Assembly (NCBI GenBank): GCA_035765635.1
Contig: DASTWZ010000005.1
Location: forward strand, 1-64,000
DNA: 64,000 nucleotides
Reading direction: 5' to 3'
From: EW11 sp035765635
GTDB lineage: Bacteria; Verrucomicrobiota; Verrucomicrobiia; Opitutales; Opitutaceae
Positions 9,801 to 17,450 of this stretch are shown here, in pieces; positions within the stretch are counted from its first letter, which is position 1; each line of letters begins with the position of its first letter. Both the position numbers and the translations under genes were made by a program. The notes below the pieces were generated by a model that did not search any database, was not told where the DNA came from, and saw only the letters and a program-made list of their open reading frames with translations.

Positions 9801-9936
9801 CGAGATCGGCCGGCGTGGTCAGCGTGGTGACGGCGGATTTTTCCGATTTTTCCGCGTGCTGTTTTCGAGCACAGCCAACGACGAGAGCAGCAGCGGCGCC
9901 GCCAACCGCGAAGAGCGTGAGAGTGCGGCGCTTCAT
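6898..9936 (-). CDS. PVC-type membrane-anchored dehydrogenase with HEAT repeats and cytochrome c domain
   Basis: The 1012-residue protein begins with a lipoprotein signal (MKRRTLTLF...LVVGC), so it should be attached to a membrane. Residues about 40-430 form a beta-propeller like soluble quinoprotein glucose/sorbosone dehydrogenases (PVFLNFDERGRMWVVQYRQ, GPDGWLYGAQG, HGPDGAIYVADWYD). Residues about 450-800 are alpha-helical and HEAT-like. The end carries a single c-type heme site, CAACH near residue 878, with GEIGPDLTSF after it and a likely Met ligand further on. This three-part architecture is characteristic of Planctomycetes/Verrucomicrobia and is thought to oxidise sugars and pass electrons to a cytochrome chain. 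Its place between the TonB receptor (49 nt upstream) and the glycosidase supports an oxidative first step on an imported glycan. Confidence 0.9.
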   Translation of the reverse strand: MKRRTLTLFAVGGAAAALVVGCARKQHAEKSEKSAVTTLTTPADLAIDRVLQEPTIAQPVFLNFDERGRMWVVQYRQYPYPAGLKVESHDEFWRVVYDRKKPPPPYDTLDKSAFRGNDRITIHEDVAGDGSFSKTITFLDGLNITTAVCRGRGGVWVLSPPQLLFYPDANNDDVPDGPPSVLLDGFGIEDTHAVANSLRWGPDGWLYGAQGSTVTADIVRPGIDRAPIAHIAGQCIWRYQPESHRFEVYAEGGGNTFGCEIDSKGRVFSGHNGGNTRGFHYVQGGYFLKGFEKHGALSNPYAFGYFPPMRHPAVARFSHNFIIYEGGALPERYRGQLVAIDPLNGEVPLTEITPRGSTFTTRDIDAVVRSSDQHFRPVDIKHGPDGAIYVADWYDLKITHTDNTGGGIENADGRIYRVRAANAHTGVAPFDLTKKSSSELVELLRNENRWIREQALRLLGDRHDATLVTPLRDALPAATGQFALEELWALNLSGGFDEPTARSLLKHADPYVRLWTVRLLGDTGGVTADTAQALAALAASEPNVEVRSQLAASAKRFSAAVALPIVRGLLVHDADADDPYLPLQIWWAVESKCGSDADAVVQLFRDGTTDAASLWHRPLVARHLTERLMRRFAAAGGRENLLICAELLDAAPDADTRKELMAGFEKAFEGRVLPALPDELVAAMIKAGGGSLALRIREKDPAAIDEALRTMADPKTPSIDRLRLISVFGQVPAAPASAVLVRLLHDNDPAVRDAALGAAAAYDDANLTAAILAGYAQFSAKEKVTAQSVLSSRLPSATALLDAVEAGSIPRETIQPDTREKMRLLASGKLAPRLDHLFGGKIAAQPEQVRAEVARVLGVVSTPGGDPYRGRTQFEQTCAACHRLYGKGGEIGPDLTSFKRDDLPSIVLNIVNPSAEIREGYESFIVTTKDGSVYSGFLASQDPQRVVLRDMAGVSITLERAKIATMNGIGRSLMPEGLLSGKSDAELRDLFSYLRTTQPLVYNPRVSGPKEK

Positions 9937-9985
9937 TGCACGGGCGGACAGGCCAGGCGCGGCGTGAAGGACAGCCAATGGGACC

Positions 9986-12900
9986 TCAAAACGTAAACGT
10001 GTTGCTGAGGGTCCACTTCATCGGCTCGGCGATGCGCCACACCGCGACGACGCCATCCGGGTTTGCGTAAACCGGGATGAGCTTGTTGCCCACACCGATG
10101 TTCTGGAGGTTCAGTTGAACCTTCCAATGGATTCGTTTGTTGATCTGACGCTCGTAGCCGACCCACGCATCGTAGTAGACCTCCGACGAGGCATAGTAAG
10201 GCTTCGCCACATCCAGCGTGGTCAGGGTGGAGCCGGTCGGCGTCGTGATCGTGGTGGTCGGGTAGCCGATAACCGCTTTGTCCATCCACCGCACCGCGCC
10301 GCCGACGTTGAAGCCATTGAGCGCCGGCACCAATGAATCCTTGCTGAAGGTGTAGTTCGTCACAGCCGCCCAGTGCCATTGACGAAGCTCGTCGGTATTC
10401 GTGCCGGCCTTCAGGAAGGTCGGGAGCACGGAATTGACCACACCCGAGGTGATGAAGTTGCGGTAGTCCGTGAGCGCGCCCGTGGAATTGGCGGTGACGT
10501 TCAGCTTGCCTGCACTGGTGGCGGCACCCGCGTTGTCCTGGACGACGTTCAACAAGCCCGTCGTCGGATCCAACAGGAAGTCGTAGAATTCCGGAGCGAT
10601 GTTGGTGCGCACGGCCTCGGCCTTCGACGCGTTGATCGTGATGCGCCAGTTATGCGTCGGATTGTAGGTCAACTCATACTCCATGCCGGTCGATTCCAGC
10701 GCCGACGTGCCGACGACGTTGTTGCCCCGCGTGTGAGTGACCGCGGAATAGTGGCCATATTGCGCGGCCGGCTTGTTCGGGTCGGTGTTGGCCGTGAGCT
10801 GATAGGCAAAGGTGTTCTGGTATATCTTGCCGTTCGGGCTATCGAGCCAGGCTTCGAAGGCGGCGATGCCGTCGGGATTGGCCGCATTCGTCCCGAGAAA
10901 GTTCTGCTCGATGACGTTGGCTGCGGAATCCGCCAGTTGATTGATCGCTGGGGTAAAGCCTGACTCCGTCACCGTCGCCGCACCGTCCTGGGTCTTGTAA
11001 TGCGTGACCCTCAGCTCGAATTTGCCATCGAACACTGTGATCACCGCGCCGTATTCCTTCGTGTCGCCGATTTCGGGCCCGAGTGGCTCATTTCGGATGT
11101 TATAACGCTGCGGTGAAACGCGGAAATTACTCGAGCTGTTGTAGAAGATACTGGCGTCGATCCCCAGGGGGAAATAGCGGCTGATGAATTTCGGGGTGTG
11201 GCCGACGATACCCCAGCTATGCGATTCCTCCGAGAGGGCGCTGGACAGCTTGGGATACCAGACGGACCGATCCAGATTGACCGTGCCAGTGGCGAGATTT
11301 CGTGGCGCGCTGCCGGCGTCGAAACTCTTCACCTCGTCTTTTCGCCAACTCGCCGTGGTCACAATGGTATTCTCCAGCCAGTGGCTCTGGAGCACCGCCG
11401 CGGTCGAGTGGATCTTCTGCTCGGTGCGGCTGGCATAGCCGGCCCGGCTCGTGTTCGTCAGATCATCGGCCGGACTGGTGAGCAAGCCGTAGGTTTGGGC
11501 CGACCAGGGCTGGAGCGAGGTCGCATTCGTGTTCGGGGGACGCTTGTTGTTCAAGATCGTCATCTGCGTCAGGCCAGTCGGATTGTGATTCGCCGATATT
11601 CCCTGAATGCTCGCATCCTGCGGCGTGGCCGCATTCGCAACGCTGGGCCCGAGGTAGCTGACGACACCGACGATGCGCGCCGTGGAACTCACGTCTCCCG
11701 GCGGCGTGCCGCCTTCGGCCACAACGTAGTCGATCCCGTTGTTCCACGGCGTTCCGCCCTGCCCTTCGAAGGCCTGGTCCTGCCGCGTGTAGTTCATGTT
11801 GAACATGTGATCACCAAGGATCTTTCCGATCCAACTGTGACGGGCACTGCCTATCTTGCGGAGATCCAGATCGTAGTAGCCCGTGATCCGCTCGGCCTCG
11901 CGATTCGTGTGGCGAATGTTGATAAACCCTGTGCCAGCGATCACGGGACGCAGAAAGTTAGGATTCGGCGCGCCGTCGGGTAATTTTTCATTGATGTCGA
12001 GCGTGATGCCGTAGTCCACGGGCGACAGCCAACCGTAGTCGACGAGCTGCTTATCGTAGATCGCTTCGATACCGGCCCGGTTGTTCCAGAAGGTCTGGTT
12101 TACCGTCACGTTGTAGGAGGTCCATTTCGACCATTCCTGTTTGTCGGTGCCCGCCAGCATATCGTGATAGAAATCGAAAATCGCCGGGTCGGTGATCTGC
12201 GGGGAGCGGGTGTAGAAACTCTTGCCCGGATCGGTGGCGTGGTAGACGTTCTGAAGCGCGTTGGTTTGCTGCCGGAGGGCAATCATGCCGCCGCTGCCCA
12301 GCGTCGTCGCGCCGGGAAACAGAAAGGCATTCGTCGCAAACCCCTTCACGCCGTCCACCAAAGCGCCGCTGGCGGTGCTGAGTCCGCCGAGCGTGCTGCT
12401 GGTGGGATCGAGATAAAAGAGTCCCGGCTCATTCGAACCCCAGCCGCCGATGCCAGGACTCGTGATGCCGACCGTCGTGTTGCGGGTGCCATCGGCATTG
12501 AAAACGCTCGTGGCGGTATAAGGTCCGGTCGGCGTGCCCAACAAGTGTCCCCTGCCTGTGGTCGGATCCCACACCGGCTTGCCCATATCCCACCAGTAGC
12601 TGAACGCATCGTAAGGGGGTCGGCCATCAGGGCGGTTCGAGGTGTCGCGGCCGTTCTCGAACGTCGCGCGAATGGAGGTGTTCTCGAGCGGACGATACGT
12701 CGCCGTGAATGTTCCCGCGCGCAACCGATCATAGGCGGGCTCCACCCGATATTTTTCGCCATTGTAAACGGCGGCGAGACGCATGGCCAATTTGTCCTTC
12801 AGCACGACCTGATTGTGGTCGAGCGTGCTGCGGAAGGAGCCGTACGAACCAAACTGGGCGTTAACCGTCGTCTCCGTCTTGCGGGTGTTGGCCTGAATCA

Positions 12901-13495
12901 GGGCCTGATTGATGATACCCGCCGGACTGCCGAGGCCGAAGAGCGTGGCATTGGGACCGCGGCTGATTTCAACGCGCTCGACGTTGTAGCCGTCCATCGG
13001 AATGTCCGTGGCAAAATAATCCCGCGTTCGATCGGCGCTCAACAAGCCGCGCACGCGGACGCCCGGGGTGATTTGCCCGAGCGCGTCGTCGAAAACACCG
13101 GCGCCGCTCGCGAGGTCGGAGAAGTTGCCTCCGAAGCCACCCACTTCCGTGCCGAGGGTGAAGACGAACAGGCTGGTCGAGTCCGTGGCGTTGATGTCCG
13201 TCATGAAGTTTTTGTTCACGATGGAGATCGAATTCGCGAGGTCCTTGAGCTCCGAGCGCAGGCGCGTGCCGGCGAGGGTGCTGGAGGACTGGTAGCCGGT
13301 GTCGTTCTCGCCAACCACTTCGAAGGGGGAAAGCGTGATGAGATCCCCGTTGGAGTCGTTCGTCGTTCCGGCGGCGGGCGCGGTCGTTTGAGCCGAAGCG
13401 GTTTCACACGAAAGGGCAAAACTCGCGAGCAAAGCGGCGATCGGCATCGTGAGGAGATGCGAGCCGCGAACAGACTTATGGGTTGATCGGTTCAT
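9986..13495 (-). CDS. TonB-dependent outer-membrane receptor
   Basis: The 1169-residue protein starts with a signal peptide (MNRSTHKSVRGSHLLTMPIA...). A Ser/Thr/Gly linker with LSPFEVVGEND follows, then a plug domain (residues about 60-190; LKDLANSISIVNKNFM, VERVEISRGPNATLFGLGSP). A long 22-strand-type barrel ends in the aromatic terminal residue of WTLSNTFTF. LSPFEV after the signal is typical of the expanded receptor sets of Opitutaceae. It imports a large ligand, here presumably an oligosaccharide, across the outer membrane using ExbBD/TonB energy. The ATG at 13495 is chosen over one 63 nt further upstream because it begins the signal peptide. It is the first gene of the operon and faces two regulators across about 290 bp of non-coding DNA. 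Confidence 0.92.
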   Translation of the reverse strand: MNRSTHKSVRGSHLLTMPIAALLASFALSCETASAQTTAPAAGTTNDSNGDLITLSPFEVVGENDTGYQSSSTLAGTRLRSELKDLANSISIVNKNFMTDINATDSTSLFVFTLGTEVGGFGGNFSDLASGAGVFDDALGQITPGVRVRGLLSADRTRDYFATDIPMDGYNVERVEISRGPNATLFGLGSPAGIINQALIQANTRKTETTVNAQFGSYGSFRSTLDHNQVVLKDKLAMRLAAVYNGEKYRVEPAYDRLRAGTFTATYRPLENTSIRATFENGRDTSNRPDGRPPYDAFSYWWDMGKPVWDPTTGRGHLLGTPTGPYTATSVFNADGTRNTTVGITSPGIGGWGSNEPGLFYLDPTSSTLGGLSTASGALVDGVKGFATNAFLFPGATTLGSGGMIALRQQTNALQNVYHATDPGKSFYTRSPQITDPAIFDFYHDMLAGTDKQEWSKWTSYNVTVNQTFWNNRAGIEAIYDKQLVDYGWLSPVDYGITLDINEKLPDGAPNPNFLRPVIAGTGFINIRHTNREAERITGYYDLDLRKIGSARHSWIGKILGDHMFNMNYTRQDQAFEGQGGTPWNNGIDYVVAEGGTPPGDVSSTARIVGVVSYLGPSVANAATPQDASIQGISANHNPTGLTQMTILNNKRPPNTNATSLQPWSAQTYGLLTSPADDLTNTSRAGYASRTEQKIHSTAAVLQSHWLENTIVTTASWRKDEVKSFDAGSAPRNLATGTVNLDRSVWYPKLSSALSEESHSWGIVGHTPKFISRYFPLGIDASIFYNSSSNFRVSPQRYNIRNEPLGPEIGDTKEYGAVITVFDGKFELRVTHYKTQDGAATVTESGFTPAINQLADSAANVIEQNFLGTNAANPDGIAAFEAWLDSPNGKIYQNTFAYQLTANTDPNKPAAQYGHYSAVTHTRGNNVVGTSALESTGMEYELTYNPTHNWRITINASKAEAVRTNIAPEFYDFLLDPTTGLLNVVQDNAGAATSAGKLNVTANSTGALTDYRNFITSGVVNSVLPTFLKAGTNTDELRQWHWAAVTNYTFSKDSLVPALNGFNVGGAVRWMDKAVIGYPTTTITTPTGSTLTTLDVAKPYYASSEVYYDAWVGYERQINKRIHWKVQLNLQNIGVGNKLIPVYANPDGVVAVWRIAEPMKWTLSNTFTF

Positions 13496-13788
13496 AGCTT
13501 GGGTAGTGGGGACTGAGCAAAAGGGATCAGGCGCAGGGCTTGTCGCTGACGCGGGCAATGAATCGTCGGGGATGTCGCATCCAAGTCACCGACGGGTAGC
13601 CGTGAAAACCGCAAAACTGTGATCGTGGGCCAGCAAATGCTGATGTTGCCCTCAGGTAAGCGCCCTGGGGTCTAGGGACAAAAGTGACTCTTCCGTGCCA
13701 GTTCTCGGTCGTCGTTGCGCAACAAGGAGCGGCTTGTTTTCGATCAAAAGCGATTGCGTTTCGACGGAAATCAATTCTTAACGTGGCC
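13496..13788. promoter_or_regulatory. Divergent intergenic region between the catabolic operon and its regulators
   Basis: These 293 bp separate the receptor gene (minus) from the GntR/LacI-type regulator (plus) and should contain both promoters and the operators. The stretch just before 13789 is relatively AT-rich (ATCAATTCTTAACG). I see no perfect operator palindrome and no strong -35/-10 pair, so no individual site is called. Confidence 0.5.
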
Positions 13789-14877
13789 ATGCGCGCCAAG
13801 GGTTCCACCCCTGCACCTCCCGTTCGCGACCGGCCTTGGGAAAACCGCCTACGCCGCCTGGTCGCGTCTTCACCGCCTGACGTCCCGTTGCCGACCACGC
13901 GTTCACTGGGCGAGCAATTCGGCGTGGCCAACACGACGGTGTTTCGCGCTCTCCAGAAACTCATCGCTGACGGTGAGCTCTGGCAGCACCCCAACGGACG
14001 TTTCTACCCTGCGGCCGCGCAGGCTCTGCTCGAGCGGCCCAAGCCCGTCGCCTGCCTGACCCGCCGGCTCGAACTTTGCAGCGAGCTTTATCGCGAACTC
14101 CTGGAAGGCGTCAGCGCGGGATGCGGAGCCAACCATCGGACCATGCTGATCTGGCACGACGAATTGCTCCTGAATCACCACGATGCCGCCGAGCCACCCG
14201 TCTTTGCCAATGCCCGGCAGCAAAACGCGATCCTGAAGGAGTTCCTCCTACGCCACGCCGAGATTACCGATGGCGTTATCCTCGATCATATCTGGTCGGA
14301 CTCGGTCCTCGAAAACCACGCCGATCAACTGCGGCCCGGCGTGGTGCTCTTCCGTCGCTGCGAAATCCAGCAGTTTCATAACGTCCAAGCCGATTTCGAC
14401 GCAGGAGCCCTGCAGGCGCTCAGCCATCTGCTCGGCCGGGGCTTCGACGCGATCGTGCCGGTCGAGCCATTTCAGGGCGACCCGGCCGTGACGCAGTTCC
14501 TCGACGCCCTCGAAACTTCCGCTGCAAAACTCGGCTGCAAAACCCGTCTCGCGCCCCGGGCAAGCGCCGCCACGCCACGCGATCGCGGGAACCTGATCGC
14601 CCGCACCAATTCGCTCAAGGGCCGCCACGCCTTTCTCTGCCCGGAAGACAATGTCGCCGTGCTGCTGCTCAACGCTGGCCGCGCGGCCGGCACAAAGTTT
14701 CCCGACAAACTCGGCCTGCTGTCGGTCATGGGCACCGACTTCGCGACACGCGAACGGATCAGTTGCCTCCGCTATGATTTTCGCGCCCTGGGACGCCTCG
14801 CCGTCGAATCGCTGACCAGCGCGCAGCGTTTCCACCGCATCATCCCACCCTCCTTCGTGCCCGGAGATACAACCTGA
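13789..14877 (+). CDS. Transcriptional regulator with GntR-like HTH and LacI-like sensor domain
   Basis: The 362-residue protein has an N-terminal winged helix of GntR type (residues about 15-75; LPTTRSLGEQFGVANTTVFR, then ALQKLIADGELWQ). A periplasmic-binding-protein-like effector domain follows, with LacI-family features such as DGVILDHIW, VVLFRRCE and a C-terminal LGLLSVMGTD...GRLAVESL. Such XylR/AraR-style hybrids bind sugars and repress nearby catabolic operons. The open frame begins further upstream, but the ATG at 13789 gives a sensible N-terminus just before the winged helix. It is divergent from the receptor operon and followed after 10 nt by an AraC gene, so both probably act on the shared intergenic region. 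The effector is unknown. Confidence 0.85.
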   Translation: MRAKGSTPAPPVRDRPWENRLRRLVASSPPDVPLPTTRSLGEQFGVANTTVFRALQKLIADGELWQHPNGRFYPAAAQALLERPKPVACLTRRLELCSELYRELLEGVSAGCGANHRTMLIWHDELLLNHHDAAEPPVFANARQQNAILKEFLLRHAEITDGVILDHIWSDSVLENHADQLRPGVVLFRRCEIQQFHNVQADFDAGALQALSHLLGRGFDAIVPVEPFQGDPAVTQFLDALETSAAKLGCKTRLAPRASAATPRDRGNLIARTNSLKGRHAFLCPEDNVAVLLLNAGRAAGTKFPDKLGLLSVMGTDFATRERISCLRYDFRALGRLAVESLTSAQRFHRIIPPSFVPGDTT

Positions 14878-14887
14878 GCTTCAGACC

Positions 14888-15778
14888 GTGAACAAAGACT
14901 TCGATCAAATTCAGGAGCAGGACGAAATCATCACACCCGCGAACGACGTCTTCGCCTGCGTGCGGGTCGCCGCCGACGAAATGCACACCCCGGACGAAAA
15001 GTATTTCTGGGACAATCAGCAGCGCCCCGAACATGTGTGGGACGTTCTAGCCATTCAGCGCACCGTTGCCGGCACCGGATTCTTTCAGGATGCGAATGGC
15101 CCTCGCACCGTGCGGCAGGGCCAGGCGATGCTGTTTTCCCATCACGAAGCGTCGAGCTACGGTTATCCAGCGGACGCGACGGAACCCTATCGGCTCCGCT
15201 TCATGCAGGTCTGGCCGACGCCCGCCTTCCGGCCGGTGTTCGAGCAATTGCGGCGCGACTTCGGCCCCGTAGTCAGCATGCCGGACAACTCCATCGCCGT
15301 CGCGTTGTTCAACGAGGTCTTCACCCGCTACAGCCAACGCACGTTCCACGACCGTCTTCACGAATCGGAGCTCCTTCATCGCATGCTCATCGCGATCTAC
15401 CGTGAACAAGTGCAGGAAACTCATTCCAGCGATCCGATCGAATTCGGCTATCACTATGTGAGGAATCATTTCCGTTCGCCGGTGAATATCAAAGTCGTCG
15501 CCGCCAAGTGCGGCATCAGTCGCGAACATTTCATCCGACAATTCGGCGAACGCTTCGGCGAGGCGCCCGGCACGATGCTGCGGCGGCTGCGGCTCGAGCA
15601 TGCCGACGCGATGCTTTCGGCGACGAAGATGACCGTCGAGGACGTCGCCCAAGCCAGCGGTTTCTTCAACCCGGACAGCTTCAGCCGCGCTTACCGAATG
15701 AAATTCGGCCACAGCCCGCGCGGCAGAGCCACAACCAAAGCTATTTTTCCCACGAACCACACGAAGCACACCAAATGA
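14888..15778 (+). CDS. AraC-family transcriptional regulator
   Basis: A 296-residue protein with a cupin-like sensing half (residues about 20-130; GQAMLFSHHEASSYGYP) and a C-terminal double helix-turn-helix of the AraC type (residues about 185-285; VNIKVVAAKCGISREHFIRQ and VEDVAQASGFFNPDSFSRAY). These activate or repress sugar genes on ligand binding. It forms a pair with the preceding GntR/LacI hybrid, 10 nt upstream. The last ten residues (FPTNHTKHTK) and the stop codon lie inside a family B palindromic repeat that begins at 15742, so the native C-terminus has been replaced or extended by repeat DNA. The HTH itself is complete, and function is probably intact. Confidence 0.9.
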   Translation: MNKDFDQIQEQDEIITPANDVFACVRVAADEMHTPDEKYFWDNQQRPEHVWDVLAIQRTVAGTGFFQDANGPRTVRQGQAMLFSHHEASSYGYPADATEPYRLRFMQVWPTPAFRPVFEQLRRDFGPVVSMPDNSIAVALFNEVFTRYSQRTFHDRLHESELLHRMLIAIYREQVQETHSSDPIEFGYHYVRNHFRSPVNIKVVAAKCGISREHFIRQFGERFGEAPGTMLRRLRLEHADAMLSATKMTVEDVAQASGFFNPDSFSRAYRMKFGHSPRGRATTKAIFPTNHTKHTK

Positions 15779-15895
15779 CCAAACCATTTTCCCACGGAAT
15801 GCACGGAGGACACGGAAACAAAAATACCTTCCGTATCTTCCGCGTCTTCGGTGGAAGATGGTTTTTCTGAATTCGTGGGATTCGTGGGAAAAATA
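15742..15895. repeat. Family B palindromic repeat, copy 1
   Basis: A perfect 15-bp inverted repeat (15742-15756 against 15881-15895, TATTTTTCCCACGAA and its complement) encloses 9-nt units of CACGAA and CACGGA type and an inner CACGGAA/TTCCGT hairpin. It lies between convergent genes (AraC and the M28 peptidase) and overlaps the AraC stop codon at 15776-15778. It could serve as a bidirectional terminator-like structure. Confidence 0.75.
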
Positions 15896-15936
15896 GTTTT
15901 CGTTGTGGCTGCGCCGCGCCGTGCCTCGTTGCGCGC

Positions 15937-17256
15937 TTAGCCAAATAAGTCGCGCCCGAGTTTTCGCGCTGCGTGCCGTTGATTCGCCGGCAGCGTCAGC
16001 GAAAACGGCCACGAGCGGCGCTCCGCCAGCTCGGCGATCAGCGGCGCCGCGGCATCGAGCATGCGCGAGATTGGTGCGAGGGAAACATTGTCCAGCGAAT
16101 CGTACCGGCTGTGGTGCTGCCAGCGACCTCCCGAAAAGTTGGAACGAAAGAAATAAAGCGATGGCACGCCTGCGCGGTTGAACGGAAATTGATCCGCGAA
16201 AGGCGTGATCTCGCGCTGCAACTGCACCGCCAGCCCTCGCTTCGCCAGTGCCCGCACCGCGTGGCGCGCGAGCGATTCGCCGCCGGCGACGGAGAGTCCA
16301 AAATGTCCAAGGGGTGACGACACGCTGTCGAAATTAACAACGAGTCCCGTGTCGGCCGGCGCGACGCGATGTTTTCGAACGTGGTGGTCCGCGCCGACCG
16401 AGAGTTGCTCTTCCGTCCCAAAAGAAAGAAATCGCACGGTTCGCCGCAGCCGCATCGGCGCCAAGGTTCGCGCGAGTGCCAGCAGGCAGACCACGCCGGA
16501 AGCATTGTCGTCGGCGCCGGGATTGCCGCACTGCGTGTCGTGATGCGCCGTCAACGCGATCGCGGGCAACGTGGAGTCCGCGCCCGGCAGCTCGGCAATG
16601 ACATTGCGCGACGGCGCGGCGACCTGCTCGATCCGAACGCGCACCCGCACTCGTTTCACGCCATCACGCCGCCACCGCCACGCGTCCGCATAGGGCACCG
16701 TGAGCGTGGGCGGCATCCCATGACGCCGCGTCCAAAAAGGATACACGCCGTCGTTCTTGACCCACGAGAAAGGCAACCGCTCGTCGACGTGGATCACGGC
16801 CGATGGTCGCGCCGCAATCAGCCGCCGGTGCACCGCCGGATCAGTCGGCAGCGGGCCGAACCAAGCCAGCACCCGTCCGTCCAAACTGCCCGGCGTCAAG
16901 CGATGCGCTTCCTCCGGCAGCTCGAGCCACACGAGCTCTGCGTCAATCGCGCGCCGCCCCGGCGTCGGTGGCGCCCCGACCAGCGGCGCAGCCTCGACGC
17001 GACGCCAGCGTTTTCCGCTGAGCTCATGCACCTCCGCGAACGCTTCGCGCAAGCTGGTGCAGGGAAAAACCTCGAGCCTGACGTTCTCGATCCCGCAGGC
17101 GGCAAGTTCTCCCGCAATGAACTCCGCCGCGCGCCGCTCCTCGTCCGTACCCGCCCGCCGCTCCCCAATATCCCGGCAAAGGGTTTTCCAGACGCGTTCC
17201 ATCGCCACGCGCATCGCGCGTGCAGAAAAATCAAAGGAGTGTTCAGTCGTCGTCAT
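15937..17256 (-). CDS. M28 family zinc aminopeptidase
   Basis: The 439-residue protein contains the two-zinc M28 site: His239-Asp240 (ALTAHHDTQ), bridging Asp249 (GADDNASG), Glu282/283 (SFGTEEQ), Asp310 (VVNFDS) and His381/382 (QHHSRYD). The N-terminal part (residues about 85-220) resembles a PA-type insert. It releases N-terminal amino acids from peptides. I see no clear signal peptide, so it is probably cytoplasmic. Its ATG overlaps the end of a tiny open frame (ATGA) formed by a duplicated copy of the tail of the upstream acetyltransferase gene. That spacing may reflect tandem duplication rather than a designed operon, although both genes could be co-transcribed from the right. Confidence 0.88.
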   Translation of the reverse strand: MTTTEHSFDFSARAMRVAMERVWKTLCRDIGERRAGTDEERRAAEFIAGELAACGIENVRLEVFPCTSLREAFAEVHELSGKRWRRVEAAPLVGAPPTPGRRAIDAELVWLELPEEAHRLTPGSLDGRVLAWFGPLPTDPAVHRRLIAARPSAVIHVDERLPFSWVKNDGVYPFWTRRHGMPPTLTVPYADAWRWRRDGVKRVRVRVRIEQVAAPSRNVIAELPGADSTLPAIALTAHHDTQCGNPGADDNASGVVCLLALARTLAPMRLRRTVRFLSFGTEEQLSVGADHHVRKHRVAPADTGLVVNFDSVSSPLGHFGLSVAGGESLARHAVRALAKRGLAVQLQREITPFADQFPFNRAGVPSLYFFRSNFSGGRWQHHSRYDSLDNVSLAPISRMLDAAAPLIAELAERRSWPFSLTLPANQRHAARKLGRDLFG

Positions 17257-17274
17257 CGCTTCGCCTCAATCAAA

Positions 17275-17450
17275 CAATCGCTGGTAAACACGCTCAGGTT
17301 CATCCGGCGAATGTGTATTTGATCGTCGCCCATCGTCTCGATCAGTCGGTGGTGCATCAGTCGGCGGTGCATACGCTCAAGTTGATTCGTCGATGAATAT
17401 TTGATCGTGCTCATCCTCGATCAATCGCTGGTAAACACGCTCACGTTCAT
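17275..17450 (-). repeat. Degenerate tandem copies of the acetyltransferase gene tail
   Basis: The last nine codons of the acetyltransferase (MNVSVFTSD then stop, 17421-17450) recur, reading leftwards, as INLSVCTAD then stop at 17357-17386 and as MNLSVFTSD at 17275-17303. A further fragment lies at 17342-17356. The linkers are also related: TTTGATCGT...CATC..CTCGA occurs at about 17318-17340 and again at 17400-17420. The leftmost copy runs on for seven codons to a stop overlapping the peptidase start. This is tandem duplication followed by decay and is probably not functional coding sequence. Confidence 0.7.
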
